Assembly (NCBI RefSeq): GCF_001650025.1
Contig: NZ_LVVY01000094.1
Span: forward strand, 16,871-80,870
DNA length: 64,000 bases
From: Devosia elaeis
Lineage (GTDB): Bacteria; Pseudomonadota; Alphaproteobacteria; Rhizobiales; Devosiaceae
Direction of reading: 5' to 3'
How positions within the stretch are numbered: position 1 is the first letter of the stretch; each line of letters opens with the position of its first letter. The notes beneath the pieces are model-generated. The model searched no databases and was not told where the DNA came from. It worked only from the letters and a program-made list of their open reading frames with translations. This document shows, piece by piece, positions 17,196-25,719 of this stretch. A program made the position numbers and the translations under genes.

Positions 17196-17669
17196 ATGTC
17201 CCGCTCTGCCGGCGCCCTGCTGCGCCTCGCCATTGTCGCCGTCGCCGCCACCAGCCTCGGCGGCTGTTCCTTTCTCGGGATGAATTTCGGCTTCAACCGC
17301 CTGACCGAGAAGGAATGCATGATGCGGGCGATGTATTTCGAATCCAACCGCTCCAGCGCCGATGGTATGCTGGCCGTCGGCACGGTGGTGATGAACCGCC
17401 TCAACGATCCGCGCTACCCCAAGACGGTTTGCGAGGTCGTGGGCCAGAAAAACCAGTTTGCCCAGGGCGTCCTGACCAAGCCGATGACCGATAGCGGCGC
17501 GGTGCTCGCCTCCCAGGTTGCCGATCAGGTCCTGCGCGGCTCCCGCCATCCCGGCGTGCAGAATGCCCAGCATTTCCACACCGCCGGCCTGCGCTTCCCC
17601 TATAACAACATGTTCTATGTGCTCGAAGCGGGCGGCAACGAATTCTACGAAAAGCGCTCGGTGCGGTAG
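17196..17669 (+). CDS. SleB-type cell wall hydrolase lipoprotein
   Basis: 157 aa with a signal peptide and lipobox (LGGC, C24). The body is a Hydrolase_2/SleB domain: ECMMRAMYFESN carries the catalytic Glu region, then GMLAVGTVVMNRLNDPRYP, CEVVGQKNQFA and the late AQHFHTAGL. Predicted to cut peptidoglycan glycan strands from the inner face of the outer membrane. It is short, with only the catalytic domain. REP elements follow. Confidence 0.87.
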   Translation: MSRSAGALLRLAIVAVAATSLGGCSFLGMNFGFNRLTEKECMMRAMYFESNRSSADGMLAVGTVVMNRLNDPRYPKTVCEVVGQKNQFAQGVLTKPMTDSGAVLASQVADQVLRGSRHPGVQNAQHFHTAGLRFPYNNMFYVLEAGGNEFYEKRSVR

Positions 17670-17700
17670 GTATTTTAGCCTTCTCACTTCTCCCACCGGC

Positions 17701-17737
17701 AAGCTGGATTGCGGGGACAAGCCTGACAATGGCGAGG
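17701..17737. repeat. REP-B half element, degenerate
   Basis: AAGCTGGATTGCGGGGACAA and following bases match the right hairpin of REP-B copies at 22250 and 50785 with several changes (GCCTGACAATGG in place of GCCCGGCAATGA), so the stem is damaged. It adjoins a REP-A element. Confidence 0.6.
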
Positions 17738-17787
17738 GGTGGAATTCAAGCCGCCCAATAGCCCAACAGACGCTATCTGCCTCCGGT

Positions 17788-17880
17788 AGACCTCATTCTG
17801 AGCCTGTCGAAGGAGGAGGTCGTGGCGCACGAGCCTCAACGTTCCCGACCTCATGGTTCGACTGGCTCACCATGAGGTCT
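17788..17880 (+). repeat. REP-A element, copy 2
   Basis: 93 bp between AGACCTCAT and ATGAGGTCT with the usual arms. The left arm has one change (TCTG for CCTG) and the right arm one (GACTGG for GACAGG). It ends 8 bp from the stop of the DUF2076 gene. Confidence 0.88.
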
Positions 17881-17887
17881 CCGGGTC

Positions 17888-18433
17888 CTAAAAATCCCCG
17901 CCGATATCGAAGCCGCCACCTCCGCCCCAATCATCACCGCCGCCCCAGTCGTCACCACCATCAGATGGCTCGTCGGGCGCGGGATTGTCGACATTCTCGG
18001 CTGCCGATGCGGGCGTGCCGAACATGCCGGCAATGGCCGAGCCGAGCAGCAGGCCGCCAGTGACGCCAAGCGCGGTCTGTGCCGCGCCAGCCAGAAAGCC
18101 GCCTTCGGCCGGGCGGTCCCAGGGGCCGGACCGGCGCTGGGGCTGCGGCTGGCGCCGCTCCGGCCTGTCCTGGCCGAAAATACCGCCCAGAAAGCCCGAA
18201 TCCTGACGCTCGGCCCGCTCTTCGAGTTCGGCGAGGCGCTGCTGCTGTTCACGCAAGGCCGCTTCCTGCACGATGATCGTCTGGGCCATGTAATAGGCCG
18301 CCGCAGGGTGCTGGCGCAGGCGTTCGCGGATCAGCGCCTCCGCGTCGACATCGCGGGGGCCGCTATGGCGCTCGACATTGGCCAGGCGCTCGAACAAGTC
18401 CTCGATGGCGCGTTCATCTTCCGGTCTCAGCAT
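17888..18433 (-). CDS. DUF2076 family protein
   Basis: 181 aa. The N-terminal helical region is family-typical (EDERAIEDLFERLANVE; AAYYMAQTIIVQEAALR), followed by a Gln/Pro/Arg-rich linker, a hydrophobic Gly-rich segment (FLAGAAQTALGVTGGLLLGS) and an acidic Gly/Trp-rich tail (DDWGGGDDWGGGGG). DUF2076 proteins are of unknown role, probably membrane-associated. It precedes the FliK-like/FlhB-C pair on the other side of a 69-bp gap. Confidence 0.87.
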   Translation of the reverse strand: MLRPEDERAIEDLFERLANVERHSGPRDVDAEALIRERLRQHPAAAYYMAQTIIVQEAALREQQQRLAELEERAERQDSGFLGGIFGQDRPERRQPQPQRRSGPWDRPAEGGFLAGAAQTALGVTGGLLLGSAIAGMFGTPASAAENVDNPAPDEPSDGGDDWGGGDDWGGGGGFDIGGDF

Positions 18434-18502
18434 GGCGCTCTCCTCTGTGTGCTTGTCTGCACATGGGAAGCCGCCGGGGACCGCGCAAGGCCGCGCCCGA
18501 AA

Positions 18503-18781
18503 TCAGGGACGCCCGCGAGTCTGGCGCAGCACATAGCCGATCACCACCGCCATCGCCTCGTAAAGCTCGAGTGGAATGGTCTCGTCCAGCTCCACCCCAC
18601 TCAGTGCCTCCGCAAGCACGGGATTGGCCTCGATGACTACGCCGTTCTCTTCGGCCAGAGCGATGATCTTCTCGGCCAGCAGCCCCCTGCCCTTGGCGAC
18701 GACGCGCGGCGCCTCGCGCGAGCCGTTTTCATAATGCAGCGCCACCGCCAGCGCCCGTTCATCGCGAGGGTCCTGGCTCAT
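18503..18781 (-). CDS. Stand-alone FlhB C-terminal domain protein
   Basis: 92 aa, equivalent to the cytoplasmic C-terminal domain of FlhB/YscU-type export gatekeepers. Conserved stretches: AVALHYENG, APRVVAKGRGLLAEKI, NPVLAEALSGVELDETIP and YEAMAVVIGYV. No membrane domain, and no NPTH self-cleavage motif precedes it. Similar lone proteins (FhlX/YlqH) accompany FliK-like proteins in other bacteria. Here it overlaps the FliK-like gene by 4 nt (ATGA), so the two should work together. Confidence 0.87.
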   Translation of the reverse strand: MSQDPRDERALAVALHYENGSREAPRVVAKGRGLLAEKIIALAEENGVVIEANPVLAEALSGVELDETIPLELYEAMAVVIGYVLRQTRGRP

Positions 18782-20376
18782 CCCATTGCATCCACGATAT
18801 GGCCCGCCGTCGTGGCCGGATGGGCCGGCGCGCTGGGCGCCCCCGCCCGCACGACCAGCGCGCCGGGAACAAGCCCCAGGCCTTCGATCTCCTGCCGTAA
18901 GGCATCGATGCCGGCATCGAGCAAGGCCGCGATCTCTGCCCGCTCGGCCCAGAGCAACACGCCGGTGCCGCTGCCCCGCAGCGAGATTTGCGCGCCGATC
19001 TCGCCCATATCGCTAAGATTGATGGCGAAGCGCACCTGCCAGCCGCGATCCTCCGGCCGCTCGGGATCGGCATCGCGGTCGCGATGGATATGCAGATGCA
19101 GCAGGCTTTGCTGTCCGCCCATCACCACCGGCAAATCCATGCTCCATTGCGCCTCGTGCCGCGCGGCGGGTTCGGGCAGGGAAGCGTGCTGATGCAGGCG
19201 CAGCCGCGACAGAGCGGCCTCGGTCCGGTCGAAGAGCACCTTGCCGGCCAGATTCGGATCGTCCGGCAGGTCGGCTGGTGGAGCGTCCCCGCCCCGGGCG
19301 CGCGGCATCGCCCCGCGCAACGGCGGCGGAATGGCGCGCACCGGATCCAGCGCCGGCTGCTCGCCCAGCCAGGCGCCGAGCTGCCGCTGCAATCCCAATA
19401 GCGCCGTCTTCATGTCGCCGCCCGCCGCCCTGCCCTGGCCGGCGGCCAGCATGGCTTCCTGAAAAATCCCCGAATTGCGGATCGCCTTCTGCAGGCCGGC
19501 GGCGCTGGGGCCGCCATTGTCCAGCGCCAGGCTCTGGCCCAGAACCTGCTGCGCCGCCTTGGCCACTTCGGCCGGCAGGGCCAGCCGGCCCACCGCCTGG
19601 GTCAGGGCAGTGGTCAGCCCCACCACGCTGTCCTGACGCGCCAGCGCCTGTTGCACCATCTGCCCCAAGGCAGCCTGCGGAGCAGGCGCCGCCATTGCCG
19701 GCGCTGGCGACCGGGCAACAGGCGTGGCTACTTGCGGAGCCGGCCCATTCGGCGCGGCCTGATGCTGGCCCACGGGCGCAGCCCCAGCCGATTGCGCCAC
19801 GGGCGGCAAGGCGGTCGTCGCCGATCCCATATTGGCCACCGCCGGCCCCGGCGCCACGACCGGCGCCGCGACGGCATAGGGAATGGCGGGCCGGCCGGTG
19901 GCCGTAGCAGCAACCGCTGGCGAAGCTGCGGACGCCGGCGTCCGTTCGCCCGGCACCGCGGCAGCGCCGGACGACGGGGCGGCCATTGCGGTGTTCGTCG
20001 CCGGCTGCGGATTGACGGGGGGCGCCGCATTCGGCCCACGTTGCCCGGACAGCGCCGCGGCGGAGAGCTGCACCGAGGTCGCCGGGGTCTCGACGGGCGC
20101 AGAGCCGGCGGCCCTGGGCGGCTGGACGGAGAGGAGCGCCATGCGCACCTGCCCCTCGCCCTGCTGCACGGCCAGCGTCAATGTCGTGCCGATGGGTTGC
20201 GGAGCGGGCAATTGCAGGTTCATCACCTGCCGGCCGATCTGCACCTGCGTCGTGCCATTGGCCAATTGCGCCAGGACCCGCGCTTCCACGTTCTGGTCCC
20301 CGGCATGGGCCATGGCGCGCAGCATCGCGCTGGCCTGCGCCAGGGGAATAGGCGGCAATTGCGACGATATGCTCAT
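18778..20376 (-). CDS. FliK-like hook-length-control domain protein
   Basis: About 532 aa. Residues roughly 80-235 form a long Pro/Ala/Val-rich low-complexity ruler-like region. The C-terminal 120 residues match the FliK C-terminal domain pattern: WSMDLPVVMGGQQSLLHLHI, then WQVRFAINLSDMGEIGAQIS and an ALLDAGIDALRQEIEGLGL helix. In flagella this domain contacts FlhB-C to switch export specificity; here the partner is the adjacent lone FlhB-C protein. ATG 20376 has GGTG upstream; ATG 20403 is the alternative. No flagellar genes lie nearby. Confidence 0.8.
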   Translation of the reverse strand: MSISSQLPPIPLAQASAMLRAMAHAGDQNVEARVLAQLANGTTQVQIGRQVMNLQLPAPQPIGTTLTLAVQQGEGQVRMALLSVQPPRAAGSAPVETPATSVQLSAAALSGQRGPNAAPPVNPQPATNTAMAAPSSGAAAVPGERTPASAASPAVAATATGRPAIPYAVAAPVVAPGPAVANMGSATTALPPVAQSAGAAPVGQHQAAPNGPAPQVATPVARSPAPAMAAPAPQAALGQMVQQALARQDSVVGLTTALTQAVGRLALPAEVAKAAQQVLGQSLALDNGGPSAAGLQKAIRNSGIFQEAMLAAGQGRAAGGDMKTALLGLQRQLGAWLGEQPALDPVRAIPPPLRGAMPRARGGDAPPADLPDDPNLAGKVLFDRTEAALSRLRLHQHASLPEPAARHEAQWSMDLPVVMGGQQSLLHLHIHRDRDADPERPEDRGWQVRFAINLSDMGEIGAQISLRGSGTGVLLWAERAEIAALLDAGIDALRQEIEGLGLVPGALVVRAGAPSAPAHPATTAGHIVDAMG

Positions 20377-20439
20377 CTGCCACACCGAATCCGGCCACAT
20401 CATGCGGCCGGAAAAGTCTAGCGCATCATCGCCGCCGCG

Positions 20440-21180
20440 TCAGGAGCGGATATCATTGTACTCTTTGGTGACCGGCTTGCCCCGGAACGTCACCCAGAAG
20501 AAATTGAGCGTATAGGTGCCCGCGGTGCGGAATACGCCTTCCTTTTCCAGCCGCCGGCCCGAGGTCTTCATCTTGAGCGCGAAAGTCCATTTGACCCCGC
20601 CGACCTTGGACAGGCGCACCGCCACATCGGTGTCCTCGCCGAAAAAGTCGATGGACCGGTCATAGCCGCCCACGGCGGCCCAGGCGGCGCGCTTGAAGAC
20701 GAAATTGCCCCCCTGCACCACCGAGCCCACGCGCAGAACGAAGCGGTTGAGCAGGTAGATGAGATAGGTCAGCCCATAGAACATGCCGACCAGGAACCGG
20801 TTATGGGCCGCCATGTCGTAATAGATATAGGGCCCCGAGACACAGACCAGCTTGGGATCCTTGTCGAATTCGCGATAGACCACGTCGAGCCAGCCTTCGG
20901 GCACGATGGTGTCGCTGTCGATATTGGCGACCAGCTCATAGCCTTCGCTGGCGGCAAAGCCGGCATCGCGCGCATTCACCAGCCCCTTCTTGGGCTCGTC
21001 CACCACCCTGACGCCATCGAAGGATCGGGCGATTTCGCCGGTGCGGTCGGTCGAGGCATTGTTGACCACGATGACATCGGCCGGAACGCCGGAGCGCCGG
21101 ATTTCCGCCAGCACCGAGGCGAGGCATTTCCCGATCAGCGCCTCTTCGTTATAGGCGGGAATGACAAAGGCAAGTTTCAT
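20440..21180 (-). CDS. Family 2 glycosyltransferase
   Basis: 246 aa, GT-A fold. It starts MKLAFVIPAYNEE, has a nucleotide-sugar-binding DSD at 88-90 (ANIDSDT), a likely acceptor/catalytic region FFGEDTDVAVRL, and a hydrophobic stretch near 125-150 (FLVGMFYGLTYLIYLLNRF) that may associate with the membrane. ATG 21180 has GAGG upstream. The donor and product are unknown; a cell-envelope or lipid-linked glycan is likely. Confidence 0.87.
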   Translation of the reverse strand: MKLAFVIPAYNEEALIGKCLASVLAEIRRSGVPADVIVVNNASTDRTGEIARSFDGVRVVDEPKKGLVNARDAGFAASEGYELVANIDSDTIVPEGWLDVVYREFDKDPKLVCVSGPYIYYDMAAHNRFLVGMFYGLTYLIYLLNRFVLRVGSVVQGGNFVFKRAAWAAVGGYDRSIDFFGEDTDVAVRLSKVGGVKWTFALKMKTSGRRLEKEGVFRTAGTYTLNFFWVTFRGKPVTKEYNDIRS

Positions 21181-21367
21181 TGCGATCCTCACGCGGCTCG
21201 GGCCGGCTCCGTCTGGGGTGCATGCACATAGCGCGCACGGGCCGCCGCGGCAACCGTCCCGCGCCGATGCGCCGCCTTGCCGGTTTCGGCGCGATCGGCC
21301 TTGAATGTCGCGGCGGAATGGGCCCTCCTTACCTGCCGGCAACGGCGCGACTCGGAAGCGGCAGGCC

Positions 21368-22186
21368 ATGGCAGATGCGACGAAACCACCGGCGGACGAC
21401 GAAAACGGCACGGAAAAGGGCCTGGCCGGCCTGCGCTCCAGGCTGCGGCTGCTCTATCACGGCCAATCGCCCAAGGCCCTGCGCTTCCAGGCGACGATCC
21501 TGGTGGTCGACCTCGCCATCATCGCTTTCTTCATCGCCTCCCCGCTGCTGCGCGATTCGGCGAGTTTCCTGTGGATCGACTATTCCATCGCCGCCATCCT
21601 GGCGCTGGACCTGACGGCGCGAGGCCTGGCCTCCACCCATCCGCTGCGCTGGCTGCGGCAATTGCCGGTGATCGTGGATATCTTCATCCTCATCACCCTG
21701 CTGGCGCCCACCTGGTTCTTCAATCTGGGTTTCCTGCGCATCCTGCGGCTCTGGACGCTGTCGCGGTCCAGCATCGTCTGGCGCCCGCTGGAAAAGCGCG
21801 GCCTGGGCAGCTACCGCGACACGATCCAGGCGGTGATCAACCTCCTGGTCTTCCTCTTCGTGGTCACCGGCTTCGTCTATACCGCCTTCGCCCAGCGTGA
21901 CGCCGGCATTGCCGGCTATGTCGACGCGCTCTATTTCACCGTCACCACCATGACCACGACCGGCTTCGGCGATATCGTCCTGCCGGGTACGTTCGGCAAG
22001 CTGGTGTCGATAATCATCATGATCATCGGCATTTCGCTGTTCGTGCGACTGGCTCAGCTGGTCTTCCGGCCCAACAAGGTCACCTTCCCCTGCCCCCAAT
22101 GCGGCCTCTCCCGCCACGAGCCGGACGCCGTCCATTGCAAGGCCTGTGGACACCTGCTGAAGATTCCGGATGAGGGGGTGCATTAG
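21368..22186 (+). CDS. Voltage-gated-like potassium channel with C-terminal zinc ribbon
   Basis: 272 aa, six membrane segments. An S4-like helix with regularly spaced Arg (LRILRLWTLSRSSIVWR, about 120-140) precedes the pore; the selectivity filter is TTGFGD at about 197-202. The C-terminus carries four cysteines (C242, C245, C257, C260; CPQCG...CKACG) forming a zinc-ribbon-like knuckle, an addition to the usual channel layout. ATG 21368 is chosen because the upstream extension is Arg-rich and lacks a ribosome site. Confidence 0.88.
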   Translation: MADATKPPADDENGTEKGLAGLRSRLRLLYHGQSPKALRFQATILVVDLAIIAFFIASPLLRDSASFLWIDYSIAAILALDLTARGLASTHPLRWLRQLPVIVDIFILITLLAPTWFFNLGFLRILRLWTLSRSSIVWRPLEKRGLGSYRDTIQAVINLLVFLFVVTGFVYTAFAQRDAGIAGYVDALYFTVTTMTTTGFGDIVLPGTFGKLVSIIIMIIGISLFVRLAQLVFRPNKVTFPCPQCGLSRHEPDAVHCKACGHLLKIPDEGVH

Positions 22187-22215
22187 TCATTCACGCCTCA
22201 ACGTCCCCCACCATC

Positions 22216-22287
22216 GTCACCACCGGGCTTGTCCCGGTGGTCCATGCTTGCGGCAAGATGGATTGCCGGGACAAGCCCGGCAATGAC
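22216..22287. repeat. REP-B element, copy 2
   Basis: 72 bp between GTCA and TGAC: left hairpin CCACCGGG..CCCGGTGG, right hairpin ATTGCCGGG..CCCGGCAAT. It lies between the K+ channel stop and the sensor kinase stop, so it may help end both convergent transcripts. Confidence 0.88.
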
Positions 22288-22310
22288 GACAGAGCGCGAG
22301 AGCGGCCGCC

Positions 22311-22341
22311 CGCGTGGTTCGACAGGCTCACCATGAGGTCT
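22311..22341 (+). repeat. REP-A half element
   Basis: Only the right arm (CGTGGTTCGACAGGCTCACC then ATGAGGTCT) is present; no left arm is found within 100 bp. It lies 12 bp from the kinase stop codon. Confidence 0.8.
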
Positions 22342-22353
22342 TCTGGAACGGCC

Positions 22354-25065
22354 CTACGATTCCCGCCCCACCACCGGCAGGCGCACGCGGAAGCAGGCGC
22401 CCGGCAGCGGGCCCTGCACCAGTTCCAGCACCCCGTTCATGCGGGCGATGATCTGGCGGCTGATCGCCAGGCCCAGTCCCGCACCGCCCTGGTCACCCGC
22501 ACCCGAAACGCCGCGCCAGAACTTCTCGAAGATCAGCTTGCGCTCGGTCTTGCCGATCCCCGGGCCGTTATCGGCCACCTCCACCACATAGGTGCCCGAG
22601 CGCACCGAAGAGCTGACATGGACGACCGGCTGGTCGGCATCGTTATATTTGACCGCGTTGGAAATGAGATTGATGAACACCTGGCAGAGCCGGTCGGCAT
22701 CGCCCTCCACCATGGTCGTATGCGCCCGCTCGCCGAATTCCACCCGCATGCCCCGCTGGCGTAGCAAGGCATCGCAGACGCTGACCGCCCGGTTGAGCGC
22801 GTCCTCGGCGTCGACCGGCTCGTTCTGCCAGGTCCGCTCGCCCCGCTCCAGCGCGCTGAGATCGAGGATTTCGTCGAGCAGCTTGGTCAGCCGCATGCTT
22901 TCCTGGTGGATGGTGGAGATGAAGCGCTGCCGCTGCCCCTCGTTGAGCCCGGCCGGCTCGAGCAGGATTTCCGAAAAGGAGCGGATGGAGGTCATCGGCG
23001 TGCGCACTTCGTGGCTCACCTGGCTGAGGAATTCGTCCTTCTGGCTGTCCAGCTCCCGCAATTGCGCATTGGCCTCCTCCAGCTTGTGCGCCGTCAGCCG
23101 CAGCTCGGCCGAGGTCTTTTCCAATTGCTGGGAATATTCGATGACCTGCTGGGTTTCGTCGGCCATCTGCATCATTTCCTCAAGCGACACGTCGCCGCCC
23201 GCTACCACCTTGGAGAGCATGACATGGGCCGATGAGGCCCCGATGGAGCCGGCCAGTTCGCGCTCCAGCCGGCCGATAAAGGCCGGCGTCGGCTCCAGCA
23301 GCGCCGGATCGACGCCCCGCTCGCGTGCCGCCGCCTCGAACAAGGCCGCCGCCCGCTTCTCCCCCAGCACGCGCTCGGCCACGAAATAGAGATCGTTCGC
23401 CGTAGCCGAGCCCGGCACGAAATTGCGCTGCGGCAGGCCATGGCGCCGGAACACGTCCACAAAGGCCGTCGCCTGGATGCGCTCCAGCGCCGAGGGGCTG
23501 GTCAGCAGCGAGCCCAGCGTCAGGATCAGCACATTGATCGAAAGGCTCCAGAAGGCCGCATGCGCCAGCGGATCCCAGCCTTCAAGACCGAACATCGCCT
23601 CCGGCCGCAGCCAAAGAACGCCCCAGGGCCCCTCCTCCAGCAGCGTCGAGACCAGCGGCGACACCGAGGCGAGCGAGGGCAGGAAGCACGACCACGCCCA
23701 GATGACGAAACCGACCGAAATCGCCGCCGTCACCGCCTTGAGCGAGGCATCTTTCCAGAAGATCGCCGCCAGCAATGCCGGCAGGAATTGCGCGATCGCC
23801 GTGAAGGAAATGAGCCCGATCGGTGCCAGCGCGTCGGAATCGCGCGTGAACAGGAAATAGAAGAAGCCCAGCGACAGGATCAGCACGATGGCGAAGCGCC
23901 GCGCCACCAGCAGCACGCTGCTCACCCCCTGCCCGTCCCCGCCTTGCGGCGCCGCGCCGAACTTGAGCACCAGCGGCATCATGATGTGGTTCGACACCAT
24001 GATCGACAGGGCGATGGATTCGAGGATGATCATTGATGTGGCGGATGAAAAACCGCCGATAAAGGCAAAGAGTGCCAATGCATTCTGTCCTGCCGATAGC
24101 GGCAGGGTCAGTGCGAACATGTCGGGATTGGCATCGTCTGGCATCACCGTCAGCCCATAGACGGCGATGGGGATGATGAAGATGCTCATCAGCATCATAT
24201 AGGCCGGAAAGGCCCAGCCGGCGACGCGCAGATGGTTCTCGTTGGAATTCTCCACCACCGTCACCTGGAACTGGCGCGGCAGGCAGATGATGGCGGCGAT
24301 GGAGAGGACCAGCGTGGTGATCCAGCGGCTGTCGAAACTGGCCGAGGTGTCGAAAACCACGCCCTTTTCCGCCGCCTGGCTGAAAATACCCTCGATGCCG
24401 CCGCCTAGATAGATGACGAAGACCCCCACCGCCACCAGGGCGGCGAGCTTCACCACGGCCTCGAAGGCGATGGCGGCGACGACGCCGTGATGCTGCTCCT
24501 TGGCGTCCACGTGGCGCGTGCCGAAGAGGATGGTGAACAGCGCCATTGCCGCCGCCACGCCCAGGGCCAGCCCCACATCGTCGATGCCGGTGAGGCTGCC
24601 GCGCCCGAATTCGGAAGCCCCCGCCACTGCCTGGATCGAGGACGTCACCGCCTTGAGCTGGAGCGCGATATAGGGCGCGATGCCGATCACCGCGATGCAG
24701 GTCACCAACACGCCCAGCCGGCTGGACTTGCCGAAGCGCGAAGACAGGAGGTCGGCCACAGAGGTGATGCGATGCAGGTGGCTGATGCGCACCAGCCGGC
24801 GCAGTACGAAATACCAGCCCACGAAAACCAGCGTCGGCCCGAGATAGATGGTGAGGAATTCCAGCCCGCTGCGCGCCGCATTGCCCACCGCGCCGTAAAA
24901 GGTCCAGCTGGTGCAATAGACCGAGATGGACAGCGTGTAGACCGCCGGCGAATTCAGCCAGGAACGCTTGTTGGCCTTGGCGCGCCTGTCCCCGAAATAG
25001 GCAAGCACGAAGAGCAGGCCGACATAGGCGACAGAGGTGGCGATGACGAAATCGGCCGACAGCAT
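22354..25065 (-). CDS. Transporter-like sensor histidine kinase (SSS domain + HisKA/HATPase)
   Basis: 903 aa. Residues about 1-500 form a 13-helix sodium:solute symporter domain (SVYCTSWTFYGAVGNA; ITSVADLLSSRFGKS). A linker with a coiled coil follows (about 580-675). The HisKA box is SHEVRTPMTSIRSF with phospho-acceptor H685; the N box is NLISNAVKYN (near 800), G1 is DNGPGIG and G2 GGAGLGLAI. The layout is that of CbrA-type kinases, which couple solute binding or transport to a response regulator. Its ATG overlaps the stop of the small membrane protein gene (TGATG). The ligand is unknown. Confidence 0.93.
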   Translation of the reverse strand: MLSADFVIATSVAYVGLLFVLAYFGDRRAKANKRSWLNSPAVYTLSISVYCTSWTFYGAVGNAARSGLEFLTIYLGPTLVFVGWYFVLRRLVRISHLHRITSVADLLSSRFGKSSRLGVLVTCIAVIGIAPYIALQLKAVTSSIQAVAGASEFGRGSLTGIDDVGLALGVAAAMALFTILFGTRHVDAKEQHHGVVAAIAFEAVVKLAALVAVGVFVIYLGGGIEGIFSQAAEKGVVFDTSASFDSRWITTLVLSIAAIICLPRQFQVTVVENSNENHLRVAGWAFPAYMMLMSIFIIPIAVYGLTVMPDDANPDMFALTLPLSAGQNALALFAFIGGFSSATSMIILESIALSIMVSNHIMMPLVLKFGAAPQGGDGQGVSSVLLVARRFAIVLILSLGFFYFLFTRDSDALAPIGLISFTAIAQFLPALLAAIFWKDASLKAVTAAISVGFVIWAWSCFLPSLASVSPLVSTLLEEGPWGVLWLRPEAMFGLEGWDPLAHAAFWSLSINVLILTLGSLLTSPSALERIQATAFVDVFRRHGLPQRNFVPGSATANDLYFVAERVLGEKRAAALFEAAARERGVDPALLEPTPAFIGRLERELAGSIGASSAHVMLSKVVAGGDVSLEEMMQMADETQQVIEYSQQLEKTSAELRLTAHKLEEANAQLRELDSQKDEFLSQVSHEVRTPMTSIRSFSEILLEPAGLNEGQRQRFISTIHQESMRLTKLLDEILDLSALERGERTWQNEPVDAEDALNRAVSVCDALLRQRGMRVEFGERAHTTMVEGDADRLCQVFINLISNAVKYNDADQPVVHVSSSVRSGTYVVEVADNGPGIGKTERKLIFEKFWRGVSGAGDQGGAGLGLAISRQIIARMNGVLELVQGPLPGACFRVRLPVVGRES

Positions 25066-25298
25066 CAGCCCTCGCCCTCTTCTTCGCGCTCCACCGGATC
25101 GGGCGGCAGGTGCCGCGTCAGCGCGACCGTGCCGACGATCAGCAGCAGCCAGACGGTGAACAGATAGAACACGATCTGCGGCATGCCGAGAAAGGTCACG
25201 TCGCGATTGAACAGGCCCACAACGGGCGGCACGAATAGCACCAGGCCCAGCACGGTCAGCATGAACAAGCCGCCGACGACCCGCCGCCGGTCAGTCAT
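25065..25298 (-). CDS. Small two-helix membrane protein, kinase-associated
   Basis: 77 aa: a short basic start (MTDRRR), two membrane segments (GGLFMLTVLGLVLFVPPVV and IVFYLFTVWLLLIVGTVALT) and an acidic tail (PVEREEEGEG). It overlaps the response regulator gene by 8 nt and the kinase gene by 1 nt, so all three are coupled. Many SSS-family transporters are co-encoded with a small membrane partner (DUF485, DUF4212, DUF3311 types, from memory); this may be the equivalent partner for the kinase's SSS domain. Inference from layout. Confidence 0.82.
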   Translation of the reverse strand: MTDRRRVVGGLFMLTVLGLVLFVPPVVGLFNRDVTFLGMPQIVFYLFTVWLLLIVGTVALTRHLPPDPVEREEEGEG

Positions 25299-25665
25299 TC
25301 TCGCCCAGCAATTGGCGCACCGCCCCCACCACTTCGGCATTGGAATAGGGCTTGGTCACGAAGCCATCCGCCCCCAATTCCTCGGCGATGCGCCGGTCCT
25401 GCTGCTGGCCCTTGGCGGTGAGGATCAGCACCGGCAGGTCGCGGGTTTCGACATCGGCGCGCAATTGCTTGAGCACGTCGAAGCCGCTGCGCCTGGGCAG
25501 CATGACATCGAGCACCAATACGCGCGGCGGCGCCCGGCGCACCCGTTCGAGCACCGCTTCGCCATCCGTAACCGACTCGATGCTCCAGCCCGCGCGGCGC
25601 AGGATGAAGTCCAGTGATTCAAGAATGCTCGGCTCGTCTTCGGCGATCAGGACATCGATGCCCAA
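25291..25665 (-). CDS. Receiver-only response regulator
   Basis: 124 aa from TTG 25665, which has an excellent GGAGGGGG site 4-5 nt upstream; starts further out would add a non-conserved Gly-rich leader. It is a single receiver domain: acidic pocket E9-D10, phospho-acceptor D53 (VLVLDVMLP), T84 and K105 (TKPY). There is no output domain, so it must act through a protein partner. It is co-encoded with the sensor kinase and lies 54 nt after the ScfR-type regulator gene. Confidence 0.9.
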   Translation of the reverse strand: MGIDVLIAEDEPSILESLDFILRRAGWSIESVTDGEAVLERVRRAPPRVLVLDVMLPRRSGFDVLKQLRADVETRDLPVLILTAKGQQQDRRIAEELGADGFVTKPYSNAEVVGAVRQLLGEND

Positions 25666-25719
25666 AATTCCCCCTCCGTCCGCGATCTCCCCTCCGCGAA
25701 CCGCAGTAATAAAGCCCAA

